The notes under the pieces are model-generated. The model saw nothing but the letters and a program-made list of their open reading frames with translations, was not told where the DNA came from and did no database searches. Below are positions 7,998-15,869 of a DNA stretch of 64,000 nt, piece by piece; the stretch's first letter is position 1, and every line of letters starts with the position of its first letter. Where the stretch lies: positions 124,001 to 188,000 of the forward strand of contig NZ_JAJMOX010000009.1 in the NCBI RefSeq assembly GCF_020991455.1, written 5' to 3'. The translations under genes and the position numbers were made by a program. Source of the DNA: Flavobacterium sp. JAS. GTDB taxonomy: Bacteria; Bacteroidota; Bacteroidia; Flavobacteriales; Flavobacteriaceae.

Positions 7998-8381
7998 ATG
8001 GCTAAAGCAACTGCAAAAAAACGTAAAGTTATCGTTGAATCAACGGGAGAAGCTCATATTTCTGCTACCTTCAATAACATCATCATTTCTTTGACTAACA
8101 AAAAAGGTGAAGTTATTTCTTGGTCTTCAGCTGGTAAAATGGGTTTCAGAGGTTCTAAAAAGAATACTCCGTACGCAGCCCAAATGGCAGCAGAAGATTG
8201 TAGTAAAGTAGCTCTTGAAGCTGGACTTAAAAAAGTAAAAGTTTATGTAAAAGGACCAGGAAACGGACGTGAGTCTGCTATCCGTTCTATTCATAACGGT
8301 GGAATTGAAGTTACAGAGATTATCGATGTTACTCCAATGCCTCACAACGGATGTCGTCCTCCAAAAAGACGTAGAGTTTAA
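7998..8381 (+). CDS. rpsK: 30S ribosomal protein S11
   Basis: S11 (uS11) lies on the platform near the E site and the mRNA exit. The 127-residue protein contains AHISATFNNIIISLTNKKGE and ends DVTPMPHNGCRPPKRRRV, the classic S11 C-terminus. It is followed by an unusually long 95-bp gap that carries a structured leader for rpsD. Confidence 0.98.
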   Translation: MAKATAKKRKVIVESTGEAHISATFNNIIISLTNKKGEVISWSSAGKMGFRGSKKNTPYAAQMAAEDCSKVALEAGLKKVKVYVKGPGNGRESAIRSIHNGGIEVTEIIDVTPMPHNGCRPPKRRRV

Positions 8382-8404
8382 TTTTATTTATTCATAGTAT
8401 AAAC

Positions 8405-8458
8405 AAGGTAGAATATAGATTATCGAAGGATTTGACCTGAATTCATAATCTCTACCTT
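8405..8458 (+). promoter_or_regulatory. Structured mRNA leader of rpsD
   Basis: AAGGTAGA (8405-8412) pairs with TCTACCTT (8451-8458), and GATTAT (8418-8423) pairs with ATAATC (8445-8450). This gives a 14-bp stem with a 5-nt one-sided bulge (ATATA) and a 21-nt loop that itself contains AGG and CCT. It ends 18 bp before the rpsD ATG. S4 autoregulates its own mRNA in both E. coli and Bacillus, so an S4-binding leader is plausible. That is inference from position and structure. Confidence 0.6.
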
Positions 8459-8476
8459 AAATTTAATTTTTTAGAA

Positions 8477-9082
8477 ATGGCAAGATATACTGGTCCAAAA
8501 ACTAGAATTGCTCGTAAATTTGGCGAAGCAATCTTCGGAGATGATAAATCTTTCGAAAAAAGAAATTACCCACCTGGACAACACGGGATGGCTAAAAAAA
8601 GAGGTAAAAAATCTGAGTATGCTGTTCAGTTAATGGAAAAGCAAAAAGCTAAATATTCTTACGGAATTTTAGAAAAACAATTCAGAAATTTATTCAAAAA
8701 AGCATCAGCTACTAAAGGTGTTACTGGTGAAGTTCTTTTACAATTATGTGAAGCAAGATTAGATAACGTTGTTTTTAGAATGGGTATCGCTCCTTCTAGA
8801 AGAGGTGCTAGACAATTAGTTTCTCACAGACACGTTACTGTTAATGGTGAAGTTGTAAATATCGCTTCTTACCACCTTAAACCTGGTGATAAAGTTGCAG
8901 TTCGTGAAAAATCTAAATCTTTAGAAGCTATCGAACGTTCTTTATCAAATTCAAGTCATGTTTATGAATGGATTACTTGGAATAATGATCTTAAAGAAGG
9001 AACTTTCGTTTCTGTACCTGCAAGACTTCAAATTCCAGAAAACATTAAAGAACAATTAATCGTAGAGTTGTACAACAAATAA
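8477..9082 (+). CDS. rpsD: 30S ribosomal protein S4
   Basis: S4 (uS4) nucleates 30S assembly and often regulates ribosomal operons. The 201-residue product begins MARYTGPKTRIARKFGE, contains NYPPGQHGM, and has an S4 RNA-binding domain near residues 92-150 (RLDNVVFRMGIAPSRRGARQ). It is the first gene after the structured leader at 8405-8458, which is consistent with autogenous control. Confidence 0.98.
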   Translation: MARYTGPKTRIARKFGEAIFGDDKSFEKRNYPPGQHGMAKKRGKKSEYAVQLMEKQKAKYSYGILEKQFRNLFKKASATKGVTGEVLLQLCEARLDNVVFRMGIAPSRRGARQLVSHRHVTVNGEVVNIASYHLKPGDKVAVREKSKSLEAIERSLSNSSHVYEWITWNNDLKEGTFVSVPARLQIPENIKEQLIVELYNK

Positions 9083-9103
9083 TAATTGACTTAGTCGAAA
9101 TTT

Positions 9104-10096
9104 ATGGCAATATTTAATTTTCAAAAGCCCGATAAAGTTATCATGATCGATTCAACCGATTTTGAAGGTAAATTCGAATTTAGACCTTTAGAACCTGGTT
9201 ATGGATTGACAGTTGGTAATGCACTTAGAAGAGTTTTGCTTTCAGCATTAGAAGGTTATGCAATTACATCTGTTCGTATCGAAGGTGTAGATCATGAGTT
9301 TTCTACTATTTCAGGTGTTGTTGAAGATGTTACCGAAATTATCCTTAATCTAAAACAAGTACGTTTCAAACGTCAAATTGAAGATATCGATAATGAAGCA
9401 GTTACAATTTCTGTTTCTGGTAAAGATCAACTAACAGCAGGTGATTTTCAAAAATTTATTTCAGGTTTCCAAGTTTTGAATCCAGACCTTGTTATCTGTA
9501 ATTTAGATTCTAAAATCAAATTGAACTTCGATTTAACAATCGAAAAAGGTAGAGGATATGTTCCTGCTGAGGAGAACAAAAAACAGAACGCTGCAATTGG
9601 TACTATTTTTACAGACTCTATTTTTACTCCGGTAAAAAATGTAAAATACGCAATTGAAAACTTCCGTGTTGAGCAAAAAACAGATTACGAAAAATTAGTT
9701 TTTGAAATTAAAACTGATGGTTCTATTAATCCAAAAGATGCTCTTACAGAAGCGGCTAAAGTTTTAATTCACCACTTCATGTTATTTTCTGACGAAAGAA
9801 TTACACTCGAGGCTGACGAAATTGCACAAACAGAATCGTATGATGAAGAGTCATTGCATATGAGACAATTGCTTAAAACTAAGCTTGTTGATATGGATTT
9901 ATCTGTGAGAGCATTAAATTGCTTGAAAGCGGCTGAAGTTGATACACTTGGTGATTTAGTATCGTTCAATAAAAATGACCTAATGAAATTCCGTAATTTT
10001 GGTAAAAAATCTTTAACTGAGCTTGATGAACTTGTTGCAGTTAAAAATTTAACTTTCGGAATGGACTTAGCTAAATACAAATTAGATAAAGAATAA
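9104..10096 (+). CDS. rpoA: DNA-directed RNA polymerase alpha subunit
   Basis: Alpha dimers scaffold assembly of RNA polymerase. The 330-residue protein has the N-terminal dimerisation domain with RRVLLSALEGYAITSVRIEG (about residues 42-61). A linker leads to a C-terminal HhH domain (LSVRALNCLKAAEVDTLGDL, about residues 266-285) that contacts DNA and activators. Length is normal. A small hairpin separates it from rplQ. Confidence 0.98.
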   Translation: MAIFNFQKPDKVIMIDSTDFEGKFEFRPLEPGYGLTVGNALRRVLLSALEGYAITSVRIEGVDHEFSTISGVVEDVTEIILNLKQVRFKRQIEDIDNEAVTISVSGKDQLTAGDFQKFISGFQVLNPDLVICNLDSKIKLNFDLTIEKGRGYVPAEENKKQNAAIGTIFTDSIFTPVKNVKYAIENFRVEQKTDYEKLVFEIKTDGSINPKDALTEAAKVLIHHFMLFSDERITLEADEIAQTESYDEESLHMRQLLKTKLVDMDLSVRALNCLKAAEVDTLGDLVSFNKNDLMKFRNFGKKSLTELDELVAVKNLTFGMDLAKYKLDKE

Positions 10097-10099
10097 TTC

Positions 10100-10117
10100 A
10101 ATCCCGCTTGCGGGATT
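10100..10117 (+). promoter_or_regulatory. Short hairpin between rpoA and rplQ
   Basis: AATCCCGC and GCGGGATT form a perfect inverted repeat separated by TT, realistically a 7-bp stem with a CTTG tetraloop. It begins 3 bp after the rpoA stop and ends 15 bp before rplQ. The following bases are AAATTT, not a U-run, so full termination is unlikely. An attenuating or mRNA-stabilising role is possible. Confidence 0.5.
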
Positions 10118-10132
10118 AAATTTAAAATAGCA

Positions 10133-10621
10133 ATGAGACACGGAAAAAAATTCAATCACTTAAGCAGACAGACTGGACATAGAAAAGCTATGTTAGCTAA
10201 TATGGCTTGTTCTCTTATTGAGCACAAACGTATTAACACTACTGTTGCTAAGGCTAAAGCGCTTAAACAATTCGTTGAGCCTTTAATCACAAAATCAAAA
10301 GAAGATACGACTCACAATCGTCGTATTGTTTTTGCTTACTTACGTAGTAAATATGCGGTAACTGACTTGTTCAGAGACGTAGCTGCTAAAGTTGGTGACC
10401 GTCCAGGTGGATACACTCGTATCATTAAAGTTGGAAATCGTTTGGGAGATAATGCTGATATGGCAATGATCGAACTTGTAGATTTCAATGAACTTTACAA
10501 TGGAGGTAAAAAAGAAGTTAAAAAAGCAAAAAGCCGTCGTGGTGGTAAAGCAAAAAAAGCTGAGGAAACTACTGAAGCTCCAGCTGCTGAGTCTGATACG
10601 ACTACAGAAGCTTCTGAATAA
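10133..10621 (+). CDS. rplQ: 50S ribosomal protein L17
   Basis: L17 (bL17) is a large-subunit protein near the tunnel exit. The product opens MRHGKKFNHLSRQTGHRKAM and contains DRPGGYTRIIKVGNRLGDNA. At 162 residues it is longer than the E. coli form. From about residue 122 a Lys/Arg-rich segment is followed by a Glu/Thr/Ala-rich tail ending TTTEASE. It is the last gene of the superoperon, before a strong terminator. Confidence 0.98.
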   Translation: MRHGKKFNHLSRQTGHRKAMLANMACSLIEHKRINTTVAKAKALKQFVEPLITKSKEDTTHNRRIVFAYLRSKYAVTDLFRDVAAKVGDRPGGYTRIIKVGNRLGDNADMAMIELVDFNELYNGGKKEVKKAKSRRGGKAKKAEETTEAPAAESDTTTEASE

Positions 10622-10649
10622 TTATGAAAGTAATGATTCTATAGAAATC

Positions 10650-10685
10650 AAGGATAAACTAATTTTTAGTTTATCCTTTTTTTTT
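10650..10685 (+). terminator. Intrinsic terminator of the ribosomal operon
   Basis: AAGGATAAACTA (10650-10661) and TAGTTTATCCTT (10667-10678) form a 12-bp stem with an ATTTT loop, followed directly by a run of T to 10685. It lies 29 bp after the rplQ stop and closes the superoperon. Confidence 0.88.
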
Positions 10686-10765
10686 GATTTTTTTTAAAAT
10701 AGTTTAAAATGTAACTTATTTCGAAATATAGGTTTTAATTTTATCAATGAAATTTTTAAAAAATC

Positions 10766-10796
10766 TTGGAAGCACTCTTTTAAAGAAGTAAATTTG
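10766..10796 (+). promoter_or_regulatory. Predicted carA promoter
   Basis: TTG at 10766-10768 and TAAATTTG at 10789-10796 have a 20-bp spacer, a full match to the Bacteroidota promoter pattern. The expected transcript start is near 10803, giving a leader of about 70 nt. That leader holds a small hairpin (10815-10839). Confidence 0.7.
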
Positions 10797-10814
10797 CAAA
10801 ATATCTAATTACAA

Positions 10815-10839
10815 ATGAAAAACGTCTAACGGATTTCAT
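10815..10839 (+). promoter_or_regulatory. Hairpin in the carA leader, overlapping a 4-codon mini-ORF
   Basis: ATGAAA pairs with TTTCAT and CGT with ACG around a CTA loop, with an AA/GA internal mismatch between them. The same bases form a minimal reading frame, ATG AAA AAC GTC TAA. Either could be incidental in A-rich DNA, and no known riboswitch motif is recognised here. Confidence 0.3.
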
Positions 10840-10875
10840 GAAACAATTAAAAAAAAACAATACACAAATTAAAGA

Positions 10876-11994
10876 ATGAAATACACTACACGACAAAGCG
10901 CCATTTTATTACTAAGTGATGGAACTATTTTTCACGGGAAATCTATCGGAATTAGCGGTAAAACTTTTGGTGAAGTTTGTTTTAATACTGGAATGACCGG
11001 ATATCAGGAGATTTTTACAGATCCTTCTTATTTTGGTCAAATAATGGTGGCTACTAATGCTCACATTGGAAACTATGGTGTTAATGATTTGGAAATAGAA
11101 TCTGATAGCATTAAAATTGCTGGTTTAGTTTGTAAAAACTTCAGTTTTAATTATTCAAGAGAAGATGCTTCAGGAAGTTTAGAAGATTATTTTACAAAAC
11201 AAAATTTAATCTGTATTTCTGATGTTGATACGCGTGCACTTGTAAGTTACATTCGTGATAATGGAGCTATGAATGCTGTTATTTGCACTGATGGTACTTC
11301 TGTTGAAGAATTGAAAAAAGAATTGGCCAACGTGCCAAACATGGAAGGTTTAGAGTTAGCTTCAAAAGTATCAACAATTGAACCTTATTTTTTTGGTGAT
11401 GAAAATGCAACTTATAAAATCTCTGCTTTAGATCTTGGAATCAAAAAGAATATCTTGAGAAATCTTGCAAAGAGAGATTGTTATATTAAAGTTTTTCCAT
11501 ACAATTCAACATATAAAGATTTAGCTGAATTTAATCCAGACGGATATTTCTTGTCAAATGGACCTGGAGATCCGGATCCGCTTTTTGGAGCTATCGAGGT
11601 TGCAAAAGAAATTTTGGCTGATGATAAACCATTATTCGGAATTTGTTTAGGACATCAGGTAATTGCTTTGGCAAACGGAGTTCAAACGTATAAAATGTTT
11701 AATGGTCACCGAGGAATTAACCACCCGGTTAAAAATCTAATTACCGGTAAAGGAGAAATTACTTCGCAAAATCATGGTTTCGCTGTAAATAAAGAAGCTT
11801 TAGATAATCATCCAGATTTAGAGATAACACATTTGCATTTAAATGATGGAACGGTTGCAGGTATGCGTATGAAAAGTAAGAATTGTTTTTCAGTGCAATA
11901 CCATCCTGAAGCAAGTCCTGGACCACATGATTCATCTTATTTGTTCGATCAATTTGTTGAGAACATAAAAGAAGCTTTATCTAAAACGATGTAG
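10876..11994 (+). CDS. carA: Carbamoyl-phosphate synthase small (glutaminase) subunit
   Basis: CarA hydrolyses glutamine and channels ammonia to CarB to make carbamoyl phosphate for pyrimidines and arginine. The 372-residue protein has the N-terminal small-chain domain (TGMTGYQEIFTDPSYFGQIM) and a class I glutamine amidotransferase domain. In the latter, GICLGHQ gives the nucleophile Cys257, and YHPEASPGP supplies His343 and Glu345. carB is not adjacent, so the large subunit must be encoded elsewhere. It has its own promoter and lies alone between the ribosomal terminator and eno. Confidence 0.96.
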   Translation: MKYTTRQSAILLLSDGTIFHGKSIGISGKTFGEVCFNTGMTGYQEIFTDPSYFGQIMVATNAHIGNYGVNDLEIESDSIKIAGLVCKNFSFNYSREDASGSLEDYFTKQNLICISDVDTRALVSYIRDNGAMNAVICTDGTSVEELKKELANVPNMEGLELASKVSTIEPYFFGDENATYKISALDLGIKKNILRNLAKRDCYIKVFPYNSTYKDLAEFNPDGYFLSNGPGDPDPLFGAIEVAKEILADDKPLFGICLGHQVIALANGVQTYKMFNGHRGINHPVKNLITGKGEITSQNHGFAVNKEALDNHPDLEITHLHLNDGTVAGMRMKSKNCFSVQYHPEASPGPHDSSYLFDQFVENIKEALSKTM

Positions 11995-12096
11995 TTAATA
12001 AATAAAGGTGTTTATTAGTTAGAATACGTTTTTACTATTAAATATTTTTATAATTTCGAAAAAAAAATATAATTTATTAATAAAAAAACAAAAGTA

Positions 12097-13389
12097 ATGA
12101 GTATTATAATTAAAGTTCACGCAAGACAAATTCTTGATTCTAGAGGTAATCCTACTATTGAAGTTGATGTAGTAACTGAAAACGGAGTTTTAGGTAGAGC
12201 TGCTGTTCCATCTGGAGCATCAACTGGAGAGCACGAAGCTGTTGAATTACGTGATGGAGGTAAAGCTTATCTTGGAAAAGGAGTTTTGAATGCAGTGAAT
12301 AATGTAAATACTGTTATTGCTGAAGAGTTAGTTGGTACTTCTGTTTTCGAACAAAATACTATTGATCAATTGATGATCGATTTAGACGGAACTCCAAATA
12401 AATCTAAATTAGGAGCTAATGCTATTTTAGGAGTTTCTTTGGCTGCTGCAAAAGCTGCTGCTAACGAATTAGGATTGCCTTTGTACAGATACGTAGGTGG
12501 GGTTTCTGCTAATACGTTGCCTGTACCAATGATGAATATCATCAATGGAGGTTCGCACTCTGATGCACCTATCGCATTTCAAGAATTTATGATTTTCCCA
12601 GTAAAAGCAACTTCTTTTACACATGCTATGCAAATGGGAACTGAAATTTTCCACAGCTTAAAAAAAGTATTACACGATAGAGGTTTAAGTACTGCTGTAG
12701 GTGATGAAGGTGGTTTTGCGCCTAACTTGGCTGGAGGTACTGAAGATGCTTTAGATACTATCAAGTTAGCGGTTGAAAAAGCAGGATATACTTTCGGGGA
12801 TGAAATTATGATTGCTCTTGACTGTGCTGCTTCTGAGTTTTATGTAAACGGTAAATATGATTATACTAAATTTGAAGGTGAAACAGGAAAAATAAGAACA
12901 TCTGAAGAACAAGCTGATTATTTAGCTGAACTTGCTGCTAAATATCCAATTATTTCTATCGAAGATGGTATGTATGAAGATGACTGGAACGGATGGAAAT
13001 ATTTAACTGAAAAAATTGGACATAAAGTACAATTAGTAGGAGATGATTTGTTTGTTACTAATGTTGAGCGTCTTTCAACTGGAATAGAAAAAGGAATTGC
13101 AAATTCAATTTTAGTAAAAGTGAACCAAATTGGGACTTTAACTGAAACTATTGCAGCTGTAAATATGGCTAAAAATGCAGGTTATACATCAGTAATGTCT
13201 CACCGTTCTGGAGAAACTGAGGATACTACTATTGCTGACTTAGCAGTAGCTTTAAACTGTGGTCAAATTAAGACAGGTTCTGCTTCTCGTTCTGATCGTA
13301 TGGCAAAATACAATCAATTATTAAGAATTGAAGAAGAGTTAGGAAGTACTGCTTATTTTCCTGGATTAAACGCTTTCAAAATTAAATAA
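12097..13389 (+). CDS. eno: Enolase
   Basis: Enolase interconverts 2-phosphoglycerate and phosphoenolpyruvate in glycolysis, using Mg2+. The 430-residue product starts with AREILDSRGNPT-like ARQILDSRGNPTIEVDV. It carries the acid/base motif GDEGGFAP near residue 202, the metal-binding SIEDGM, the catalytic Lys near 341 (ILVKVNQIGT) and the signature MSHRSGETEDT. Length is normal. It is separated from carA by 102 bp and followed by a strong terminator. Confidence 0.98.
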   Translation: MSIIIKVHARQILDSRGNPTIEVDVVTENGVLGRAAVPSGASTGEHEAVELRDGGKAYLGKGVLNAVNNVNTVIAEELVGTSVFEQNTIDQLMIDLDGTPNKSKLGANAILGVSLAAAKAAANELGLPLYRYVGGVSANTLPVPMMNIINGGSHSDAPIAFQEFMIFPVKATSFTHAMQMGTEIFHSLKKVLHDRGLSTAVGDEGGFAPNLAGGTEDALDTIKLAVEKAGYTFGDEIMIALDCAASEFYVNGKYDYTKFEGETGKIRTSEEQADYLAELAAKYPIISIEDGMYEDDWNGWKYLTEKIGHKVQLVGDDLFVTNVERLSTGIEKGIANSILVKVNQIGTLTETIAAVNMAKNAGYTSVMSHRSGETEDTTIADLAVALNCGQIKTGSASRSDRMAKYNQLLRIEEELGSTAYFPGLNAFKIK

Positions 13390-13413
13390 TTGTAAGAGTT
13401 ATATATTGAATTC

Positions 13414-13445
13414 AAACCATTCGCTTTTGCGAATGGTTTTTTTTT
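13414..13445 (+). terminator. Intrinsic terminator of eno
   Basis: AAACCATTCGC and GCGAATGGTTT form an 11-bp stem with a TTTT loop at 13414-13439. The T-run continues to 13445. It begins 24 bp after the eno stop. Confidence 0.9.
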
Positions 13446-13499
13446 GGAGTTTTAACAAATTCATAGCAGGATTCTTTTTTTAATTAGTCTTAAATTCCT

Positions 13500-13507
13500 T
13501 AGATTTG
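13500..13507 (+). promoter_or_regulatory. Predicted -7 element for gltA
   Basis: TAGATTTG matches TAnnTTTG and lies 37 bp before the gltA ATG. No clear TTG sits at the right distance upstream (TTT is found there), so this is a partial promoter match. Confidence 0.45.
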
Positions 13508-13544
13508 ATAAATTATTATTTTAAAGAATTATTTCCGATATATT

Positions 13545-14822
13545 ATGTCAAAAATAGCTACATTAGAAGTAGATGGTCAAAAAATTGAACTTCCGGTAAT
13601 CACAGGAAGTGAAAATGAATCAGCTATCGATATTAACAAATTACGTGATTTAACTGGTTTTATTACAATCGACCCTGGATATAAGAATTCTGGATCTTGT
13701 ACAAGCGAAATCACCTTCTTAGACGGAGAATTAGGAATTTTACGTTACAGAGGATATTCAATTGAAGATTTAGCTGAAAAAGCTAATTTTTTAGAAGTGT
13801 CTTATCTATTAATTTTTGGTGAATTGCCAACAGCTCAAGAATTAGAGCAGTTTGAAAATGGTATTAAAAAACATACTTTGGTAAACGAAGAAATGAAAAA
13901 TATCATTGATGGTTTTCCAAAAACAGCTCATCCAATGGGTGTTTTATCAGCTTTAACCAGTGCGTTAACTGCCTTTAATCCAAAAGCGGTAAATGTTGAT
14001 AATGAAAAAGAAATGTACGAAGCCATTTGTAAAACAATGGGTAAATTTCTTGTAATTGCTACATGGACTTATAGAAAATCTATGGGATATCCGTTAAACT
14101 ATTATGACAATACACAAGGTTATGTGGAGAACTTTATGCAATTGATGTTTAAATTGCCTACAGGACCTTACGCTGCTAATCCGGTTGTTATTGATGCACT
14201 AGATAAATTATTCATATTACATGCTGATCACGAACAAAACTGTTCGACTTCTACGGTAAGAATGGTTGGTTCATCTCATGCTGGTTTATTTGCTTCAATT
14301 TCTGCTGGAGTTTCAGCACTTTGGGGGCCTCTTCATGGTGGTGCAAATCAAGCTGTTCTTGAAATGCTTGAAGATATTAATAAAGATGGAGGAGATACGG
14401 ATAAATTTTTGGCGAAAGCAAAAGATAAGAATGATCCTTTCCGTTTAATGGGATTTGGTCATAGAGTTTATAAAAACTTTGATCCACGAGCTAGAATTAT
14501 TAAAAAAGCTGCTAAAGAAGTATTAGAGACTTTAGGTGTTGATGATCCGATTTTAGAAATCGCTAAGAAATTAGAAATGGCTGCTCTCGAGGATGAATAC
14601 TTCAAATCAAGAAACTTGTATCCAAATGTTGATTTCTACTCTGGAATTATTTACAGAGCACTTGGAATTCCAACAGATATGTTTACAGTGATGTTTGCAA
14701 TTGGTAGATTACCAGGTTGGATCGCGCAATGGAAAGAAATGCGTGAAAACAAAGAACCAATTGGTAGACCAAGACAAATCTATACAGGGCATCCGCTTAG
14801 AGACTTTAAGTCGAATAAATAA
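13545..14822 (+). CDS. gltA: Citrate synthase (type II)
   Basis: Citrate synthase condenses acetyl-CoA and oxaloacetate at the entry to the TCA cycle. The 425-residue protein has the hexameric, Gram-negative type layout: an N-terminal beta domain (about residues 1-60), then the catalytic fold. HADHEQNCSTSTVRMVGSSH lies near residue 226, GFGHRVYKNFDPRA with the active-site His is near 306, and a late Asp lies in NVDFYSG. It is flanked by terminators on both sides and so is a single-gene unit. Confidence 0.97.
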   Translation: MSKIATLEVDGQKIELPVITGSENESAIDINKLRDLTGFITIDPGYKNSGSCTSEITFLDGELGILRYRGYSIEDLAEKANFLEVSYLLIFGELPTAQELEQFENGIKKHTLVNEEMKNIIDGFPKTAHPMGVLSALTSALTAFNPKAVNVDNEKEMYEAICKTMGKFLVIATWTYRKSMGYPLNYYDNTQGYVENFMQLMFKLPTGPYAANPVVIDALDKLFILHADHEQNCSTSTVRMVGSSHAGLFASISAGVSALWGPLHGGANQAVLEMLEDINKDGGDTDKFLAKAKDKNDPFRLMGFGHRVYKNFDPRARIIKKAAKEVLETLGVDDPILEIAKKLEMAALEDEYFKSRNLYPNVDFYSGIIYRALGIPTDMFTVMFAIGRLPGWIAQWKEMRENKEPIGRPRQIYTGHPLRDFKSNK

Positions 14823-14831
14823 AAATATTTT

Positions 14832-14861
14832 AAAGCTTCACTTAACTGTGAAGCTTTTTTT
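14832..14861 (+). terminator. Intrinsic terminator of gltA
   Basis: AAAGCTTCAC (14832-14841) and GTGAAGCTTT (14848-14857) form a 10-bp stem with a TTAACT loop, followed by T-rich sequence to 14861. It starts 9 bp after the gltA stop. Confidence 0.88.
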
Positions 14862-14868
14862 ATCTTTG
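14861..14868 (+). promoter_or_regulatory. Predicted -7 element for the amidinotransferase-family gene
   Basis: TATCTTTG fits TAnnTTTG. It abuts the gltA terminator T-tract and ends 19 bp before the ATG at 14888. No TTG was found at the expected distance upstream, so support is partial. Confidence 0.45.
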
Positions 14869-14887
14869 CCCAAAATATAATAAAGTT

Positions 14888-15802
14888 ATGTTGCAATTAA
14901 ATATAAAGAACGAAACGTCAAGATTACGGGCTGTAGTTTTGGGTTCAGCTGTTCATAATGGGCCAACTCCATCTATAGATGAAGCCTATGATCCTAAATC
15001 ATTGGAACATATTAAAGCAGGAACCTATCCAATCGAAGAAGATATGGTTGTTGAAATGGAAGCTTTTAATACTGTTTTTAAAAAATATGATGTAAAAGTT
15101 TATCGTCCAGAAATGATCGAAAACTATAATCAGATTTTTGCAAGAGACATTGGTTTTGTAATTGATGACACCTTTGTAAAATCGAATATTTTACCGGATA
15201 GAGAACGTGAATTAGATGCAATTCAGTATGTAATTGATCAGATGGATCCTTTAAAAGTGGTTCGTCCGCCAGAAGAAGTTCATATTGAAGGAGGAGATGT
15301 TATGCTTTGGAACGATCATATCTTTATTGGAACATATAAAGGAAGTGATTATAAAGATTACATTACAGCAAGAACAAATATGCAGGGTGTAAACTATATT
15401 AAAGAGTTGTTTCCAAATAAAATTGTCAAAGAATTTGATTTAGTAAAATCTAAATTAGAAGCTCGTGACAATGCTTTGCACTTAGATTGTTGTTTCCAGC
15501 CTGTAGGAAAAGATAAAGGAATTATTTATAAAAGAGGTTTCCGTGAAGAAGCTGATTACTTGTACTTAGTTAACCTTTTTGGAATGGAAAATTTATTTCA
15601 TATCGAAAGAAACGAAATGTATAATATGTTTTCTAACGTTTTTTCGATTGATGAAAATGTCGTTGTTTCGGAAAAAAACTTTACTAGACTAAACAATTGG
15701 CTTCGTGCAAACGGATTTACTGTGGAAGAGATTCCTTATGCAGAAATTGCAAAGCAAGAAGGATTATTGAGGTGTTCAACTTTGCCGTTAATTAGAGACT
15801 AA
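14888..15802 (+). CDS. Amidinotransferase / dimethylarginine dimethylaminohydrolase-family protein
   Basis: The 304-residue protein belongs to the guanidino-group-modifying superfamily (arginine deiminase, DDAH, amidinotransferase). Visible hallmarks are FARDIGFVIDDTFV (about residues 81-94), the substrate-binding EGGDVM (about residue 137), a His in ALHLDCCF (His198) and a C-terminal nucleophile Cys near 296 in LLRCSTLPLIRD. The exact substrate cannot be read from the sequence. Arginine, methylarginine and agmatine-type compounds are all possible. It lies directly before a CtlX-like hydrolase of the same superfamily, which suggests a shared arginine/citrulline function. Confidence 0.8.
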   Translation: MLQLNIKNETSRLRAVVLGSAVHNGPTPSIDEAYDPKSLEHIKAGTYPIEEDMVVEMEAFNTVFKKYDVKVYRPEMIENYNQIFARDIGFVIDDTFVKSNILPDRERELDAIQYVIDQMDPLKVVRPPEEVHIEGGDVMLWNDHIFIGTYKGSDYKDYITARTNMQGVNYIKELFPNKIVKEFDLVKSKLEARDNALHLDCCFQPVGKDKGIIYKRGFREEADYLYLVNLFGMENLFHIERNEMYNMFSNVFSIDENVVVSEKNFTRLNNWLRANGFTVEEIPYAEIAKQEGLLRCSTLPLIRD

Positions 15803-15806
15803 AAAA

Positions 15807-15842
15807 AAGTTTCAAATCTAAAGTTCCAGCAACTTGAAACTT
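15807..15842 (+). repeat. Inverted repeat between the two guanidino-hydrolase genes
   Basis: AAGTTTCAA (15807-15815) is complementary to TTGAAACTT (15834-15842), and an extra copy of ACTTGAAAC follows at 15846-15854. It could form a weak attenuator between the two genes or be a remnant small repeat. No T-run follows, so it is not a convincing terminator. Confidence 0.35.
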
Positions 15843-15869
15843 CAAACTTGAAACAAAAAATACATAAAC

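Noticed and set aside
9769..10155. 128-codon minus-strand open frame across the end of rpoA
   Set aside because: It lies antisense to the conserved alpha C-terminal domain, is Ser/Leu-rich low-information sequence and matches no family. It is a shadow of codon usage.
10488..10697. 69-codon frame overlapping the end of rplQ and the terminator
   Set aside because: It is a +1 frame reading of the Lys-rich L17 tail and runs through the terminator stem.
15807..15854. Repeats of the TTGAAAC type as a CRISPR or attachment site
   Set aside because: Only two or three short imperfect copies with no regular spacing. Best explained as a small hairpin.
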